From assembly GCA_949361645.1 (NCBI GenBank), contig OX442433.1, positions 4,521,720 to 4,585,719 of the forward strand: 64,000 bases of DNA, in the 5' to 3' direction. A model generated the notes under the pieces. It ran no database searches, was not told the DNA's origin, and worked only from the letters and a program-made list of their open reading frames with translations. This document shows positions 42,310 through 55,419 of this stretch, piece by piece. How positions within the stretch are numbered: the first letter of the stretch is position 1; every line of letters begins with the position of its first letter. The stretch is from Spongilla lacustris. Taxonomy: Eukaryota; Porifera; Demospongiae; Spongillida; Spongillidae. The position numbers and the translations under genes were made by a program.

Positions 42310-42870
42310 TAGTGATATAGTTGGTGTGTCCAGTAATGTTGTTGTGTGTCAAGTGGTTTAATTAATGGCGTGTCAAGTGATGTAGTTGGTGTGTCAAGTG
42401 ATATAGTTGGTGTCCAGTGATGTTGGTGTGTCAAGTGATGTTGTAGGTGGCAATGCCTTAATTGGTGTGTCATGTGATGCAGTTGGTGTGGTGGCAATGC
42501 CTTAGTTGGTGCGTCCAGTGATGTAGTTGGTTGTTGTTGGAGTGTCCAATGATGTATTTGGAGCGTCCAGTAATGTTAGTGGCAATGCCTTACTTGGTGT
42601 GTCATGTGATGTAGTTGGTGCGTCAGGTAATGTAGTTGGTGTGTTAAGTGATGCAGTTAGTGTTTCCAGTGATGTAGTTGGTGTATCAGGTGATGCAGTT
42701 GGTGTGTCAAGTGATGCAGTTGGTGTGTCAAGTGATGCAGTTGGTGTTTCAAGTGATGCAGTTGTGTCCAGTGATGTTTTTGGATCGTCCAGTGATGTTT
42801 GTGTGTCAAGTGATGTTCGTGGCAATGCCTTTGTTGGTGCATCAAGTGATGCAATGAGAGTTGAGGAAAG
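42310..42870 (+). repeat. 21-bp minisatellite (GTGTCAAGTGATGTAGTTGG unit)
   Basis: About 25 variable copies. The unit is a multiple of three, giving a long Val/Gly/Ser-rich plus frame (GVSSDAV repeats) and a Thr/Ser-rich minus frame. Both are judged artefacts. Confidence 0.9.
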
Positions 42871-43989
42871 CGATATATGTGGTATTACAGCTTTGGATGT
42901 CAATTTGAAGTGGTCAGGATTCAAGCTTGTAGGTGGCAATATAGATAAAATGATCAAACCTACAAAGCAAGCTACTTCTCTAATATCTATGCGATGACTT
43001 TAGTCATCGGAGTAGCAATCATTCATAAAATATGATATATTTTATCCTTCACCAGAAGATGATAGTGGGTTAATGTTTAACTTTGAGACACGTGTAACCA
43101 GAATTTAGTCTTGCTCAATATGTCCCTGGACTTGAGCTCATACCTTCTAAGGTGAATTACCACATTGAACTTGACACAAGTATTCAAAGCAAATGTCACA
43201 GAAGTCAAACGTGATATGTGTTTATTTTTGGTGTTATTATTACTTCAAAATATTTTTTGGCACAGATACCAATAGGAGTACTGCTTAAAAACGAGGATGT
43301 CATTGATGACATGGTCCATATTCTTGATGCACTATACAAATTATGACAACAAGCTATGAGGCTGAACATTGACAATATGCATGTGAAGGAAATGAAGCTA
43401 CTAGGGTAGTTCATATCTATGTTGATCATTTCAGACATATAACTAGGGGGTGATCAGCTGACAGTTGCATAAATCCAAGGTACCCAGAGTGGTTTGTCTA
43501 ACTCTGAAATTGGAAATGAACGCCTGGAAGGATTGATATCTGTCATTGAAGATTGGCAACCTGTATGCAGGTAAATCCACAGGTGGATCTGCTAGATATG
43601 AACTGTGACGGTGTCTGGCTAGTGTAGTTGCCAATGTTATGCCCAACGGGTTATGATGGCTATGCCTGTTGTGTGCCATGTTTCCTGGGTGATTGTGACA
43701 TGCTGTACATGTACTCTGTGTGAGTGTGTGAGCATGTATGCATGTATGTGTGTGTGTGTGTGTGTATGTGCATTTTGTCTGTATTATGCCTCTGGGTTAT
43801 GATGATTTGGCTGTTCCGGAAGGTGGTATGGCCTAGATATTGATGACTGCCTTCAATAGATCTGTGAATATATACACGTATATGGCTTGCTTATATGTAT
43901 TGCATGAGCACTGCAGATGTGAATCTGAATGTAGTGATTTCAGGTACACTGATTTCAACTGACACAATTTACTTACCTGTTAATTTACA

Positions 43990-44331
43990 GGTGGCTTGGA
44001 AAAGACTTGCTCAGGAATAGATGATCGGACTTTGTTCCAACTTAGAAATCTCATCAACAGGAGAAAGGTTGTTAAAGATGTTAAGAAAGGCCTCAATTCC
44101 TGTGAAGAGTTCATGGAACTGATAATAACAGTTGAAGACGTACAAGGATTACCAACTTGGGTCATCTTGTCTAGTGAAGACCATTTAACCACACTAACTT
44201 CTGCAGTGAATATAAGAAAGTGTGCAGACAGTTTTGAAAAGTTATGTATTGTAATGGAGCTCAATCATCCACCACTTTCATGGATTGAGTACACGAATAT
44301 TCTCACTAGGGCTGCTTCTTTTAGAATATAA
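43990..44331 (+). pseudogene. Unidentified conserved-looking segment, possible transposon ORF exon
   Basis: An open stretch of about 113 codons follows a good acceptor (TTAATTTACAG at 43990) and includes GIDDRTLFQLRNLINRRKVV. It recalls N-terminal parts of uncharacterised large mobile-element proteins in invertebrates, from memory only. The frame ends in a stop at 44331 with no partner exon found. Confidence 0.35.
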
Positions 44332-44729
44332 AGAAGGCATTAGGGAGGGAGACGGCATCAGGGTGATATGGTGTTGAAAGTACACTTTCTGACACAGTAC
44401 TACTTCACTTTATCACTTCATCCGCTGAACAGATGGTGTGGGCCCGCTTTGTTAATAGTAAGGGTGGACAAGGCAATAATATTCATCAGATCTACATATG
44501 GAACATCTAAACAGGTTACTGAAAGATGGGATCAGCCTAAATAAAATAAGTGTAATATAGCATCATCATTCTAGAACATTCCATTGACCTTTTCCCATAT
44601 AAGGTACTTTCAGACATGTGTCATCATTCTTATTGGTCTTAATGTTTGTTATATTGCTGCTCTGTTCTTGTATGCTCGCTACTGCCGTAATTTTATCTAT
44701 TTGTTAACCCAACACATCTGGTTCAGAAA

Positions 44730-45967
44730 CATGGCAGGATTTATTGGCATAGTTGGCAGGATATCAGACTCAATCTTTCATGGCAGAACTAGGCGAACTT
44801 ATCAAGCTCTTCCAGCAGCAGATGGACTCACAGCTAGAACAAACAGAAGCACTCGTCGCAGCAATTGCCAAAGGACTGAGTCCTTAAGGCCATGCCCGCA
44901 ACTTCCATCCCTACCTTCCCACCGTTTGACTCAACATCGGAGTTATGGATTGATTATCTGGCACGGTTCCATACTTACATTGGGGCGAACTCGTTACTGG
45001 AGGACAAAACTGCAGGTTTTCCTTACAAGCAAATCTAAGGTAACCTACAAATTGCTGTGTAACCTCACTTCACACAGCCACCACCAAAAGACATTAACGA
45101 CCTCACAATTGATGAGATCACCGACTTCATAAAGAACCAATTTGATCCAGCAGGTTCATAGTCAGAGAACGCTTTAAATTCTAGTCCGAGATGCAGTGTA
45201 AGCCCGGGGAGACAATTCATTAACTCGCCGCGAGAATTCCCCAAGACTCTGTGATGTGCGATTTCCCTTACATCAAAGACCCTCTGGATGAAGCCATGTG
45301 TACACTTCATGTGCTCGGTCAACAATGAAGCAGTTCTCAAGGCTCTCTTCGAGGTGAAGGACAGTGAGCTCACTTTTGCCAAGGCTATTAGTGGAGACTG
45401 AAGATGCCACCAGGGTTGCAAAGGAGACGGTGTATGGGGCTAAACAGACATCTATCCACAAGATCCAAGGTACTAAGAAGAAACCTTACCCAGCCAATCC
45501 GAAACTAAGTTCCAAGTTTGGCATTCAAAGGAAAAGAAAATTTCCAAGGGGGACCTATCCCAGGTGCGGCAAGACAGAACATACATCAAAGGACTGTCCC
45601 TACAAGACCAGCACCTGTCACTTGTCAGAAACTAGGACATATTGAGGTTGCATGTCTCCAGAAGAGAAGTGGTTCCCAGCCAGTCAGGAACATCACCAGA
45701 TGTGGGATAAAAATGGTGAACAGTATCAGTACTGTTCCACAACTCCAACAGCAGGTTCAGATCCAGGGCCAGGACTTCAACTTTGAAGTGGTTACTGGTG
45801 CGGCAGACAATTTCTGTTCTGAAGACTTCTGGATGAAACTCAGTAAACCGTCCCTCCAGCTGCCCACATGTCACTATGAAGTGGCCAACAGCCAGCCTCT
45901 ATACACCCTGGGTATCCGGGGCCAGTATCCTGCTGTGCGAGCCCAGTTGTTTCATGCTCCAAAATGA
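44730..45967 (+). pseudogene. Ty3/gypsy gag and protease remnants
   Basis: The plus strand encodes, through several frameshifts, a gag-like segment (FPPFDSTSELWIDYLARFHT near 44918, then PKDINDLTIDEITDFIKNQF near 45085). A zinc-knuckle region follows (CGKTEHTSKDCPY near 45570, then KLGHIEVACLQKR). A protease-like stretch ends near 45960 (TGAADNFCSEDFW). Stops throughout show decay. Confidence 0.7.
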
Positions 45968-46490
45968 CCTAAATGAAGGAGTTCCAGGACTTCTGGCTGA
46001 AGTCTGAGTGGAATAACAACTCTTGTCCAATGAAAGGAGGCATCCATGCGATGTAGAAAGTGACATTGAAAGCTTCCTGAACTGTTCCACAGAATATACC
46101 TGTATTTGGTCACCTTAGCCCCTTTTCTTGCAGTCATGAAAATAGTGCCGAAGGTTTTGGAGATGGTTTGAAGCGGTGACACCACTGACAAGAATGTCAT
46201 CCAGGTAGACAATGACACCCTAAAGTTGGCTGTCAGTTTGTCCATGACTTCCTGAAAATACCCTAGAACAGAGATGATGCCAAAAGGAAGTTGACATTGC
46301 AGCAACACACCTCTATGAGTGGTGAGATCAAATCGTTTCTGACTTTCTGGGCCCAACTTGATTCGGTTGTCTAAGATACGTATGACCGATCTGTGGTCAC
46401 CTTGCCTCTCTTTTGAAGGGTCCCATGCACCTAGAAGGGCTTGAACGTTGACACCAAGCTTGACAATGGCATCCTGACCTAACAAGTTCA
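45960..46490 (-). pseudogene. Ty3/gypsy reverse-transcriptase fragment, inverted relative to gag
   Basis: The minus strand contains the RT palm: FGI...GYFQEVMDKLTANF and, in a shifted frame at about 46185-46213, VYLDDILVSG with the catalytic YxDD. Upstream lies HRGVLLQCQLPFGI. It abuts the plus-strand protease remnant at about 45960, so an inversion or a second insertion is needed. Confidence 0.75.
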
Positions 46491-46861
46491 GTCGTGGTAA
46501 ATTGGTGACAGTGAAAGTGAGATTGTCATCCTTTTAATCTTCTCCCTGCAGTGGGGTGACTGCTTCAAAGGTGCAGACATCACAAACCAATGTCGTCGGT
46601 ACCAAACCTGTGCAGAACACCAAACCAAACCAGCCAAACCTGCTAATCACCTGTGGATGCTACTGGAGAAACCGTGGAGCAGGTGAAAAGGCAAACATGT
46701 ATCTGATGTATGATTCCACAAACTCTCAGTCCTCACTGTAATGTATACTACCGGCAATTGCTTCGTTTCTCCAACAATGCTCTCCATACTAGTAATGATC
46801 CATTTGAAACAAAAGGTTTTATCCAATTTATATATTTTTTAAAGCCATCACAAGAGGTGTT

Positions 46862-46984
46862 TAGTCTTGTCCCCAGACCCACATGATGTAATGCTATTTT
46901 ATTGTATACATAGATTATACTGTTTACAAATACGTAGACTATGCTGTTTACAGTTATGTCATGTGGGTCTGGGGATGAGACTAA
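46862..46984. mobile_element. Short foldback element, CCCAGACCCA family
   Basis: The left end TAGTCTTGTCCCCAGACCCA and the right end TGGGTCTGGGGATGAGACTA are inverted. The interior also has inverted GTAGACTATGCTGTTTACA-like parts. A related element is at 49628-49816 and partial copies occur near 21700 and 23216. Confidence 0.8.
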
Positions 46985-48480
46985 GAGATGTTAGTCACCC
47001 CCGAAATGTTCCACTCATTAGATACGTATTTACATGTAAACAAGGAGGAGACTGGATTTGTCTTGCGTTTCATGGGAGCTTCTTCAGTGATGAAGAGAAT
47101 GGTGTTGAAAGTGGGTGCAATGCTCAAGGTGCCAAAGCACCTTACACATCACTGAACTGTATCAGCCAACTTCATCAGAACCTATTTGACTTGAATGAAG
47201 ATGATAAATACTTGTGTCCAGAATGCTATTTTGAAGAGCCAAAAACGGATGATTCGTGAAAATAAGCTTAGCCTTATTAAGCTTAACTCTGCAGGTCAGT
47301 AGATTTTTATATCACCTAGCCTTGATTCAACTTCCAATCTTTTGTACTTTACGTTTAACATCACAGGTCCATTTATTCATCTTACTGAAGGATTTCTTGC
47401 ATAAAGCCATTGTCCTTGTAGCCTTCTGTTCCTTCTTTCTGCTTTCCCTTTTCCTCTGACTTTTTTTTCTTTCTATTTCTACCTTTCCTTTTCCTGTTTC
47501 TGCCTTTCCTTTTCCTGTATCTGCCTGCCTTTCCTTCCTCTTCTTGCAATTGTTTCAAGTGTTTTCTGTTGAGGGCATATACATGTACTTGCTGATGATG
47601 ACAATGAAAACTTCCTTGTTTTACACTTCATTTTGTCATTTTTCTCCAGTGTCTGCAGCAGCTCAGAAAGCTGCCTTATTAAAACTTGTGTGACAGATGA
47701 CTGAACCCTTCTTTGTGATGGGTCAACGGTCAATGATTTGATTGTGTGACCCTGGACAACTTACTACATTAGAAGTGCCAGTAGTAAATGCATGTAGTTT
47801 TCTTCTCCAATGTGTAGTTGCAACTGCAAAGTGATAATATGTCTAGACGTGCAGGGCCGGTGACAAGGGAAGTTTACTCAAGGTATAATAGGGGCCTCAA
47901 GGACCCCTGTAAGCTGGAAGCATGGTGTGGCCTCAAACTCTTTGTTGCCCCGGGCCTCATTACAGCTGTCTCATCTGGACATGTATGTGCCTGGATTTAT
48001 CTACTGATCACATTTAATCGTGACTTTATAGATGACCAGAATTAATGTAGACATTAGTGTCTTCAATATCACCAAGCCACTCACAGGCCCACCATGTGCA
48101 GAACTTAAAACCGTTGGTCATAGTGTCATGTGTGATCTGATCAACTGCAGTTGTTTGGTAAGGGTTACTGAGAGATTGCAACCAAGGCATTTGATGTCCC
48201 AAGAACAACACTACATGACAAGCTTGCTGGGAGAAGCCCAGAAGAATGACGAATGGGACCAATTTCAGTGCTGATCAAAGCTGAAGTGACTGCTTTGGCA
48301 GCGTTCTGCATAAAGCTATTGAAGTGTGGATTTTCCATCAACCATGAAGATCTGTTCACCAGTTGACATTGTGCAAAAGATTGCCAGAGAAGATGGCAGG
48401 AGAAATTTTTGGATGTGTCTGTGTTCAATTCACTGAAGAGTTTGTGGGAGAAAGCCAAAAACAAATGGAAGGCTAGCTGA
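46985..48480. other. Unidentified fragments, no complete gene
   Basis: A plus frame at 47030-47259 (GDWICLAFHGSFFSDEENGV) and a plus frame at about 48032-48274 (CLVRVTERLQPRHLMSQEQH) are not low complexity but are unrecognised. The minus frame 47479-47733 has a charged tail similar to 30492-30840. These are probably mobile-element debris. Confidence 0.3.
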
Positions 48481-49627
48481 GTACTTCAAATAATATTGCT
48501 CCATTTGTGTTTCATCAAGTTCAACACAGACTTAACTAGTACAAAAACATCAATAGCCTAAGGAGTGATCATTTTATTGAAATTGGTAATTATATACAGT
48601 TATGTAAGTGAAAAAAAACTGAGCAGGTGTATTACAGCATTGGCATGCAAATCACTTCAGATACCAGGCATGTACATCCATTATTTTACCTCAGGTGTAC
48701 ATGTATATATCTGGAAATGTCCATTTAAATGAGTCCAATATGTGTAAGTGCGTTATTCCATGTATATTAATGCATGCAGTATTTTTATTGCAGCAACAAT
48801 CAGAAGGTTAATTGTCTGTAGGATCCCTGTATATGTGGTGTATGTATTACGTACCCCTTTTGTCCAGCTGATGCTTCTCTATTCAGTTGTTTCTATTGAG
48901 GCAGGAATATAACTGAAAATAACTGGTGCTGATTCTGAGGGGCAGCATGGGAGATATATTAGTGACCATATCATGTTAAGGATAGGCCATTTACCCAGTG
49001 TGCTGATGGCAGCGCTTGTGAAAGAATTCGGCTCACTAGACAAATACATGATGTCATCGAGTGTGACTGCGTATTATGAACGGCGACATTACAAAGTCTG
49101 GATACCGGTACCCTATAGACTAATAGCACGTTTCATGGATTATGACTACACTTCAACTGTTCACCACTTATTGTAGGTTATAACATCTTCCGGGCTTATG
49201 CATGTACACGTACTGACGTATGTACGTACAGCCGTTACTTGCGGTGACGTTATTGCAACGGCTAATTAGCGTTCATTTGCAACCCACAAGCGCAACGGCA
49301 CGACCCTGGTACATTACCCTGCGCGAAAGTGGTAAAATCAAGACTGTACTTACTAGGATCATTTCTATAGTACATGTCTGCACCTCAAGATCCAACTCTA
49401 GCAGTTGATCTTTCCCCCATGAGGATGAGATGCAGTAACCTTTCCTGAGCGTGAAAAGCTCCAGAGCTGGTGTCCTCGGACCGAAGCTCTGGTGGTTGAA
49501 GAACGTTCTCAACCTTCTTCGGAAGGTTGGGAGGGAGAGGTTGCATTCAGAATGGGGTTTATTTTATTAACTACTACGCACCGCTGTTTCCATGAAACAG
49601 GTGACGAAAAGCACTATAGACTCTTTT
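48481..49627. other. Intergenic, no feature seen
   Basis: I see no gene, array or long inverted repeat. Confidence 0.5.
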
Positions 49628-49816
49628 GGCGTATAAACATATAAACGTCACGTGTGCGCCTAAAACCTAGTCTCGTGCCCAGACCCATAGCATCGCAGCT
49701 GCGGATGAATACACGCTTGCAAACGGTAATGTATTCATCCACAGCTGCGATGCCATGGGTCTGGGCACGAAACTAGGTTTTAGGCGTGCACGTGACGTTT
49801 ATATGTTTAATACGCC
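49628..49816. mobile_element. Foldback element, CCCAGACCCA family, intact
   Basis: Two arms of about 85 bp (GGCGTATAAACATATAAACG... and its complement) enclose a loop of about 15 bp (CGCTTGCAAACGGTAA). The arms include CTAGTCTCGTGCCCAGACCC, which defines the family. Confidence 0.88.
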
Positions 49817-50935
49817 CCTGTTTTATGACGTTTTCTGTTTATACGATGACGTTTATTTGTTTATACGCCCACAATGGAAAAGTGTCTATATGTATGCCTC
49901 AAGCAACGGGGTTAATTACGACCTTCGCCACCAACATGGGCTTAACGATGCTCCTTTTTTATTCGAGGACTGTTGTTAACTCTTCTTTACACTTAGAATC
50001 CTGCTTGTATTTTTGTCTGACGCTCTGAACAATGAATGTGACTTAATGTAGCGTATATTCTACCGATATTGTTACACGCCCTTATGAAGTACCCCGTAAC
50101 TTTATATAATTATATATATATAACTGAGATAGTTCTGGCTGTTAGATTTTCAACCAAACTCGTGGTGCCGCGTTTCCTAACTCACGCAGTATGTGTTTGG
50201 ATATCCTCGATGTTTGACGACATTGACATCTCCTATGGTAGTACCTAGCTTAACTTGGCTTACCTGAATCACAATGCCATTTCTACATTTTAGCCACCAT
50301 CCAACACTCTTGAATCCATTAGGAGAATATATATGGTGTTAGTCGTGTTGCACTCTGAATTTGAGGAGAGGCCTTAAAGTAGTGTTCCTTCATAATGCAT
50401 TATGCACTTAAGCCAGCGGCTGTCTATTGGACTCGGTCCCCTGCTCACCCATGGGAACGAATCCAATCCAGTGTGTGGTGTGGTGTTCTAGGATGTGCAT
50501 TTTTATACTGTAGTTCTTCTGGCACCCTTGAACTTGGCATGTTACATGCATCGGTTTAATATTTATAATCCGTATTCAATCATATACATATAGATGGAGG
50601 CAATACCTGGATATACATAATACATGTAACAAGATAATTGATTTGTGGACAGCAATTGAGTAAAAAGTAATACATGAAATATTACAGGTCTACATTATTA
50701 TTAAAGCAAATCTGTCTGCCTGAAATTGCTTACTCAATTGCTGTCTACATCAGAATACATATAATCTATGGTGTAAATTTAATTTATCTAAATTATCTAT
50801 GGTATAAGCTTTTGCAAGAACGAGTAAAGGTTCGCGGTTAAACTTTTAAATGAAATTTAATATTTACCACCCAATTATTGAATCGTTTACGTCATCTATT
50901 ACTTCAATATGGACATCCGCGCGCGCACCTAGAGT
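49817..50935. other. Intergenic, no feature seen
   Basis: The sequence is AT-rich with short inverted and direct similarities, but nothing definable as a gene or element. Confidence 0.5.
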
Positions 50936-51034
50936 GTGTGTGTGGGGGGGGGGGGGGGGGGGGGAGGCGGCGGCAATTTAATGACATTACCGTTTAGCAA
51001 TTTTATGTTAAGTGGAACTGTATGGGATAAATGT

Positions 51035-51109
<75 letters not shown>
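50936..51109. repeat. Poly-G run and (CA)n microsatellite
   Basis: A GTGTGTG plus poly-G run (about 50936-50964) is followed by a CA run at about 51037-51108. Confidence 0.95.
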
Positions 51110-51110
<1 letters not shown>

Positions 51111-51379
51111 TGAAAACATCCATTCATGATTGGCCAAGCCTTCACACCAGAATAGTCGTTGTGGCAGATTCAAAGCCTTATCTCTAATCCATTTTAGGCT
51201 GTTGCTATTGCTGGAAAGGAAACTGTGCACCTCTTGCGAGGCATAGTATAGCTACTGAACTGAGCTATTTGCATTTGTGAACTGTCTGACGGGCTAGTTA
51301 CCTACTTCCATTTATATTATTTCATCACTAAGTCTTATTGAATAATTACTGCCTGGCTTGCATCCTATTTCAAAGCAAA

Positions 51380-51720
51380 TTGAATAATAATGCTTTAATA
51401 ATAACAATATATATTCATAATATATTATCAACGTTAGTCAAGATTAAATAATTACGATATGAATATTCAAGTTACTCAATTCAATACTGAGTTATTAACA
51501 CTTAAGGTATTAAGGTCTGAATATATTATTATTAGGGCATTTGATTTGGTATTAAAATGTATGCGAGACTGCGGGTTATTAGTTCATTAAGATGTAGTGA
51601 ATATTACTAGTAAAGCATCGAATAAACGTTATTCTGCAGTTTATAAATCTCAATTATTTAAAAGTTGCTATATACATGTACCGAAAAATTAATTAAAGCC
51701 AATGATTAAGTTAAACTACA
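51380..51720 (+). repeat. AT-rich interspersed repeat, copy 2
   Basis: Shares segments with ANKRD27 intron 17 (5870-6440) in the same orientation, including CTGCAGTTTATAAATCTCA. Confidence 0.45.
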
Positions 51721-52161
51721 ATTATGCGATTAAACCAGTATTATATTAATATCAAATGGTACAAAGCAATATAAATATATTTTTATTAATAGTATTAATA
51801 ATAGATGCACCAACAATACGCATATATGATACTAGTTAAAGCAGTGGGATAAAATCCTATTTGAAACAGATACATGGATGACAGTGGCATTGGCCCTCAG
51901 GCCCCTCACTAGAGCCTGCCATAGATGTCTCCAAGAACAGCCGACTTGGGCCTGCAAGTAAGGGTGGCAAGCCGAGATGCCAGCTGTGAGAAGGCATTTG
52001 CCCATGATTATTATTATTTTTAAAAATGAATTATTTTTACATGCACGCTGCCAACGGTCAATTGATGATGCAAAGAGGTGTGGCCTGTGGTATAGATCCA
52101 GAGTAGTGATTTGCATTCAGATTGAGGACACAGGTGTTTTCAATCCCCGTCTGTTGTATCT

Positions 52162-53189
52162 ATGATGGATCCTTCTAACTTTTCATCGTACAGTATTTCG
52201 AATTGTAGCGGTAATGAGAAGTCTTACGCATATGCTCGGATCTTGGAAGGCACACTCGCTGGAATTGGTTTGATGATGTGCGTTATCTCAATCCTTCTGA
52301 CTGTGATTCTAAAGCTGTACAAGAAATTAATATACCGTCTTGCACTGTACCAAGTGCTCACTGCGCTAATATACGCCGCTGGCCTGATTATGGAGGTCTC
52401 AATACCCTATCGTGGCTTCCCAGACCCCTACCATTCATTATGTACTGCCGTTGCTGTGATAACCAGCTTCGCTTCACTGGCAAAGGTTTCTTTCGTTCTC
52501 GTAATGACCATTCACATTTTCGCCTTTGCCGTATGCAACAAAAATCTGAAGAACCTTGAGGCGTGTTATGTTTTGATCTCCGTGGTCGTACCAGGATTGA
52601 TGGCGGCCGTGCCGCTTATAACGGACACTTACGGTCACATATCTGGAAGTTCTCCGGTATGCTGGATACCTCAGAGGACAATAATATTAATTGCACCACT
52701 AGCAGTACTGGAGTCATTGAGGTGTACGTGTTGTGGTTTGTACCCTCTTTGTGCTGTCTGGTGGTTGTCACATGTCTAGTCACCATCATGCTGATAGTAC
52801 TGACTTTCAGATCTAGAGTTTACAGTCAGACTGGTTCAACAACCCATATGACTGTAATCAAGCAGATATGTCCTCTGATGGCCTATCCCATCCTATTTTG
52901 CATCCTTTTGTCAATATCATTGATCCATTCTATTTGTAACTCAGCTTCAGTTGCAAAAGATTCCGAGGCTTTTGACGTCATTGATACAATCTGTTTTACT
53001 GGGTACATATGGACATCCTCCTTGACATTCATAGTGCACATATGTGTCGTGATGCGATCAAAGAAGAAGTCACCATCATGCAAGCCCCTTTCTAATGAAA
53101 GCCAAATTCTGTGTACTAAGAATGAAACAGTGAGAACTGCATGGACAAGGCATTCAGATACATACTTCAGCATCCCCCTAGAGGACTGA
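52162..53189 (+). CDS. Seven-transmembrane receptor (GPCR), intronless, apparent frameshift
   Basis: The protein begins at 52162 with a short N-terminus carrying Asn glycosylation motifs (NFSS, NCSG). Helices follow: TM1 GTLAGIGLMMCVISILLTVI, TM2 around YRLALYQVLTALIYAAGL, TM3 after a conserved Cys (LCTAVAVITSFASLAKVSF) and TM4 LISVVVPGLMAAVPLI. The second extracellular loop has VCWI, whose Cys should pair with the TM3 Cys. TM5-TM7 and the tail continue in a different frame (VYVLWFVPSLCCL onward, stop at 53189). The two frames must join near 52660-52700. The TM3 Cys and loop CWI resemble secretin/cAMP-receptor-like families; the ligand is unknown. A single indel (sequencing error or pseudogene) explains the break better than a 49- or 65-bp intron, which would damage the loop or the frame. 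Confidence 0.75.
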
Positions 53190-53733
53190 CATCAAATTGG
53201 GTTTATTTACCTCTAGTAAAGTTTCATTTAGTTTCATTACGTTTTCATTTGTTTTGTCATTTCATCTCATATCACTACATGTTATTTCAATTAAGGTTTA
53301 CAACACAAGTAAGTGTACACACATAGGCACACATACATGCATACACACATGCGGGCACGAATACAAGTTAATGTATAGAAAATTAGACAGGGGATCAGAT
53401 GATCTACGCAAGCATGTTGGACACGCATATATAGAAATTCAATTTAAAATGACATGCAGTCAGTTGAATGATGATTTATTATCACCTAACAAATAACAAT
53501 GTAAATTGTAGGGGAAACTTTTAAACCAGACAGATCATTGACGAACTGAATTGTATGATACTAGCTAAAGCAGTGAGATAAATTGCAATTAGAAATTGGT
53601 CAGTGATGTGCACCAATTGTGTGCAAAGCAAGCAAACATGTGATTATATGCCTGGATATTGTGCAATAATGAATTTTATGCAATACCGCATACCTACATG
53701 TACATTTAGCAAAAATTTGCCATGTACAGGTCT

Positions 53734-54029
53734 ACAAGTAAATCAAAAACTTCTCTATCGAGAAAGTGATTGGTGGGATGTAGGATTGGTGGCGCAAAAA
53801 GCAAGGAAACAAGGTACAATATGTTAAAGTGAGGTTTGGTAGGATCCTACAACTCACAGTCTTGAATTTACAAATGAAGAAGCCTATTCGCAAATGTAGG
53901 ACTGTTATAGTTGTAGGATCCTACCAAACCTCACTTTAACATATTGTACCTTGTTTCCTTTCTTTTTGCGCCACCAATCCTACATCCCACCAATCACTTT
54001 CTCGATAGAGAAGTTTTTGATTTACTTGT
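53734..54029. mobile_element. Foldback element, about 300 bp
   Basis: Arms of about 130 bp (ACAAGTAAATCAAAAACTTC... and complement, including GGTAGGATCCTACAA) flank a loop of about 35 bp around 53865-53905. Differences between the arms are few. Confidence 0.88.
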
Positions 54030-54540
54030 TCCCCTAATTCTTTTTTCTCTGCCAGGAGTGTTTAGTCAATATAATGTATGGCTTAGTGTATTCGTTGCAA
54101 TGCATAGGACGCTTAGATTCCTCTTATCAGTATCGGGTATTAAATCTGAGTATATAGGCCTCTTTTAATTTTATTAATAGGCCTACCGTTGTTCTTCGGA
54201 TATCTTAAACTCAGAGTTCACCTTGTTAACGAGCCGTTTTCTTTGGCTTGGTCAATTAGAACCGCCTGTTGACTTGTAAACGTGTCTGCAGCTGCGTACA
54301 TGCATAGATATTTGGCAACAGTTAATTAAGACGCGTGTGTGACGTCATATTGGATACTGCTAGATACATAGGCAACCTACCGATAATGAATTGCACCTGC
54401 TTGGGTCATTTCACGGCATTTCATCACCAGCTAACAACTGTATGTCTTATTTGTATGATAGGGCACGTTTGGAAATCAAATGCAACTTTTTGAAGCTAAT
54501 CTCGTCTTCGTACGACGTTCCTGTCGCGAGTTATACGTGA
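54030..54540. other. Intergenic, no feature seen
   Basis: No recognisable gene or array. Confidence 0.5.
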
Positions 54541-54545
54541 TGAAG

Positions 54546-54614
54546 ACGGAGGAGGAGGAGGAGGAGGAGGAGGAGGAGGAGGAGGAGGAGGAGGAGGAGG
54601 AGGAGGAGGAGGAG
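54546..54614. repeat. (GGA)n microsatellite
   Basis: A pure run of about 22 GGA triplets. The surrounding sequence has no open gene that would make it coding. Confidence 0.95.
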
Positions 54615-55419
54615 AACAAAAATTAAATTTTGGTACCGACTTGTCACACCACGTAAACGGCACTGTTTAGCGAAGTTCACGTTATATGTGCATATCTGTC
54701 ATGTTTGTGATGGATTATATGCGAGCTGGCGAGTAAAGGCAACGCTTCGTTACCGTTTTAAAACGCTCGATCGAAAACCACGCCCACGAAGCCAATCCTA
54801 CATAGGACCCACTACCGTGGGTCCTGATAAAATTGCATCACATTCATAATGGGACATTTTCGTATCTGATAAATGGAATGTTAGAATTTACGGCTGGGTA
54901 ATCAAAATGCATTGAGATCTAGATGAAGCCGGTTGACTGCTGGAGCTTCTTGTTCAGATGAAATCCCATTGATTTCTATAATCCATTGTTGTACACAATT
55001 GGTTACATCGTTTTGGTTTCTAATCAGATTTCATCATCAGACAGGCTTTTTATACTTCTTTCACTGATTACACAGATAAGTCTTCCTCATTCCAGCTGAT
55101 CATTTTAGTGACTTGGTGCTTTTACAACCTAATGAACCCATACAAAGTATCTAGTGTCAGATTTTAACGTCAGATGTTAATAACTACCGTACATGAAATG
55201 TGAGCTCTTTCATGTGACTTCAAATATCACATGAAAACTATACATGTAGTAACTTGTGCACCAAGAGGGCAGAGAACATTTTATGAATGTCATTAAGTCA
55301 CGCGCTGAAAAGCTCTATACAATCGATAACAATCCAGAAATGAGACCAGTTAAAGATCTAATCTAAAAATTGTATTTATAAAGCACAAGCAGTTCACCGT
55401 ATTCTAGCAGGTCATTCTT

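Noticed and set aside
42502..42997. 151-156 codon frames on both strands
   Set aside because: Both derive from the 21-bp minisatellite, whose period is a multiple of three.
52654..52718. A 49- or 65-bp intron in the receptor gene
   Set aside because: The 49-bp version does not restore frame, and the 65-bp version removes the conserved loop Cys-Trp-Ile. A simple indel is more likely.
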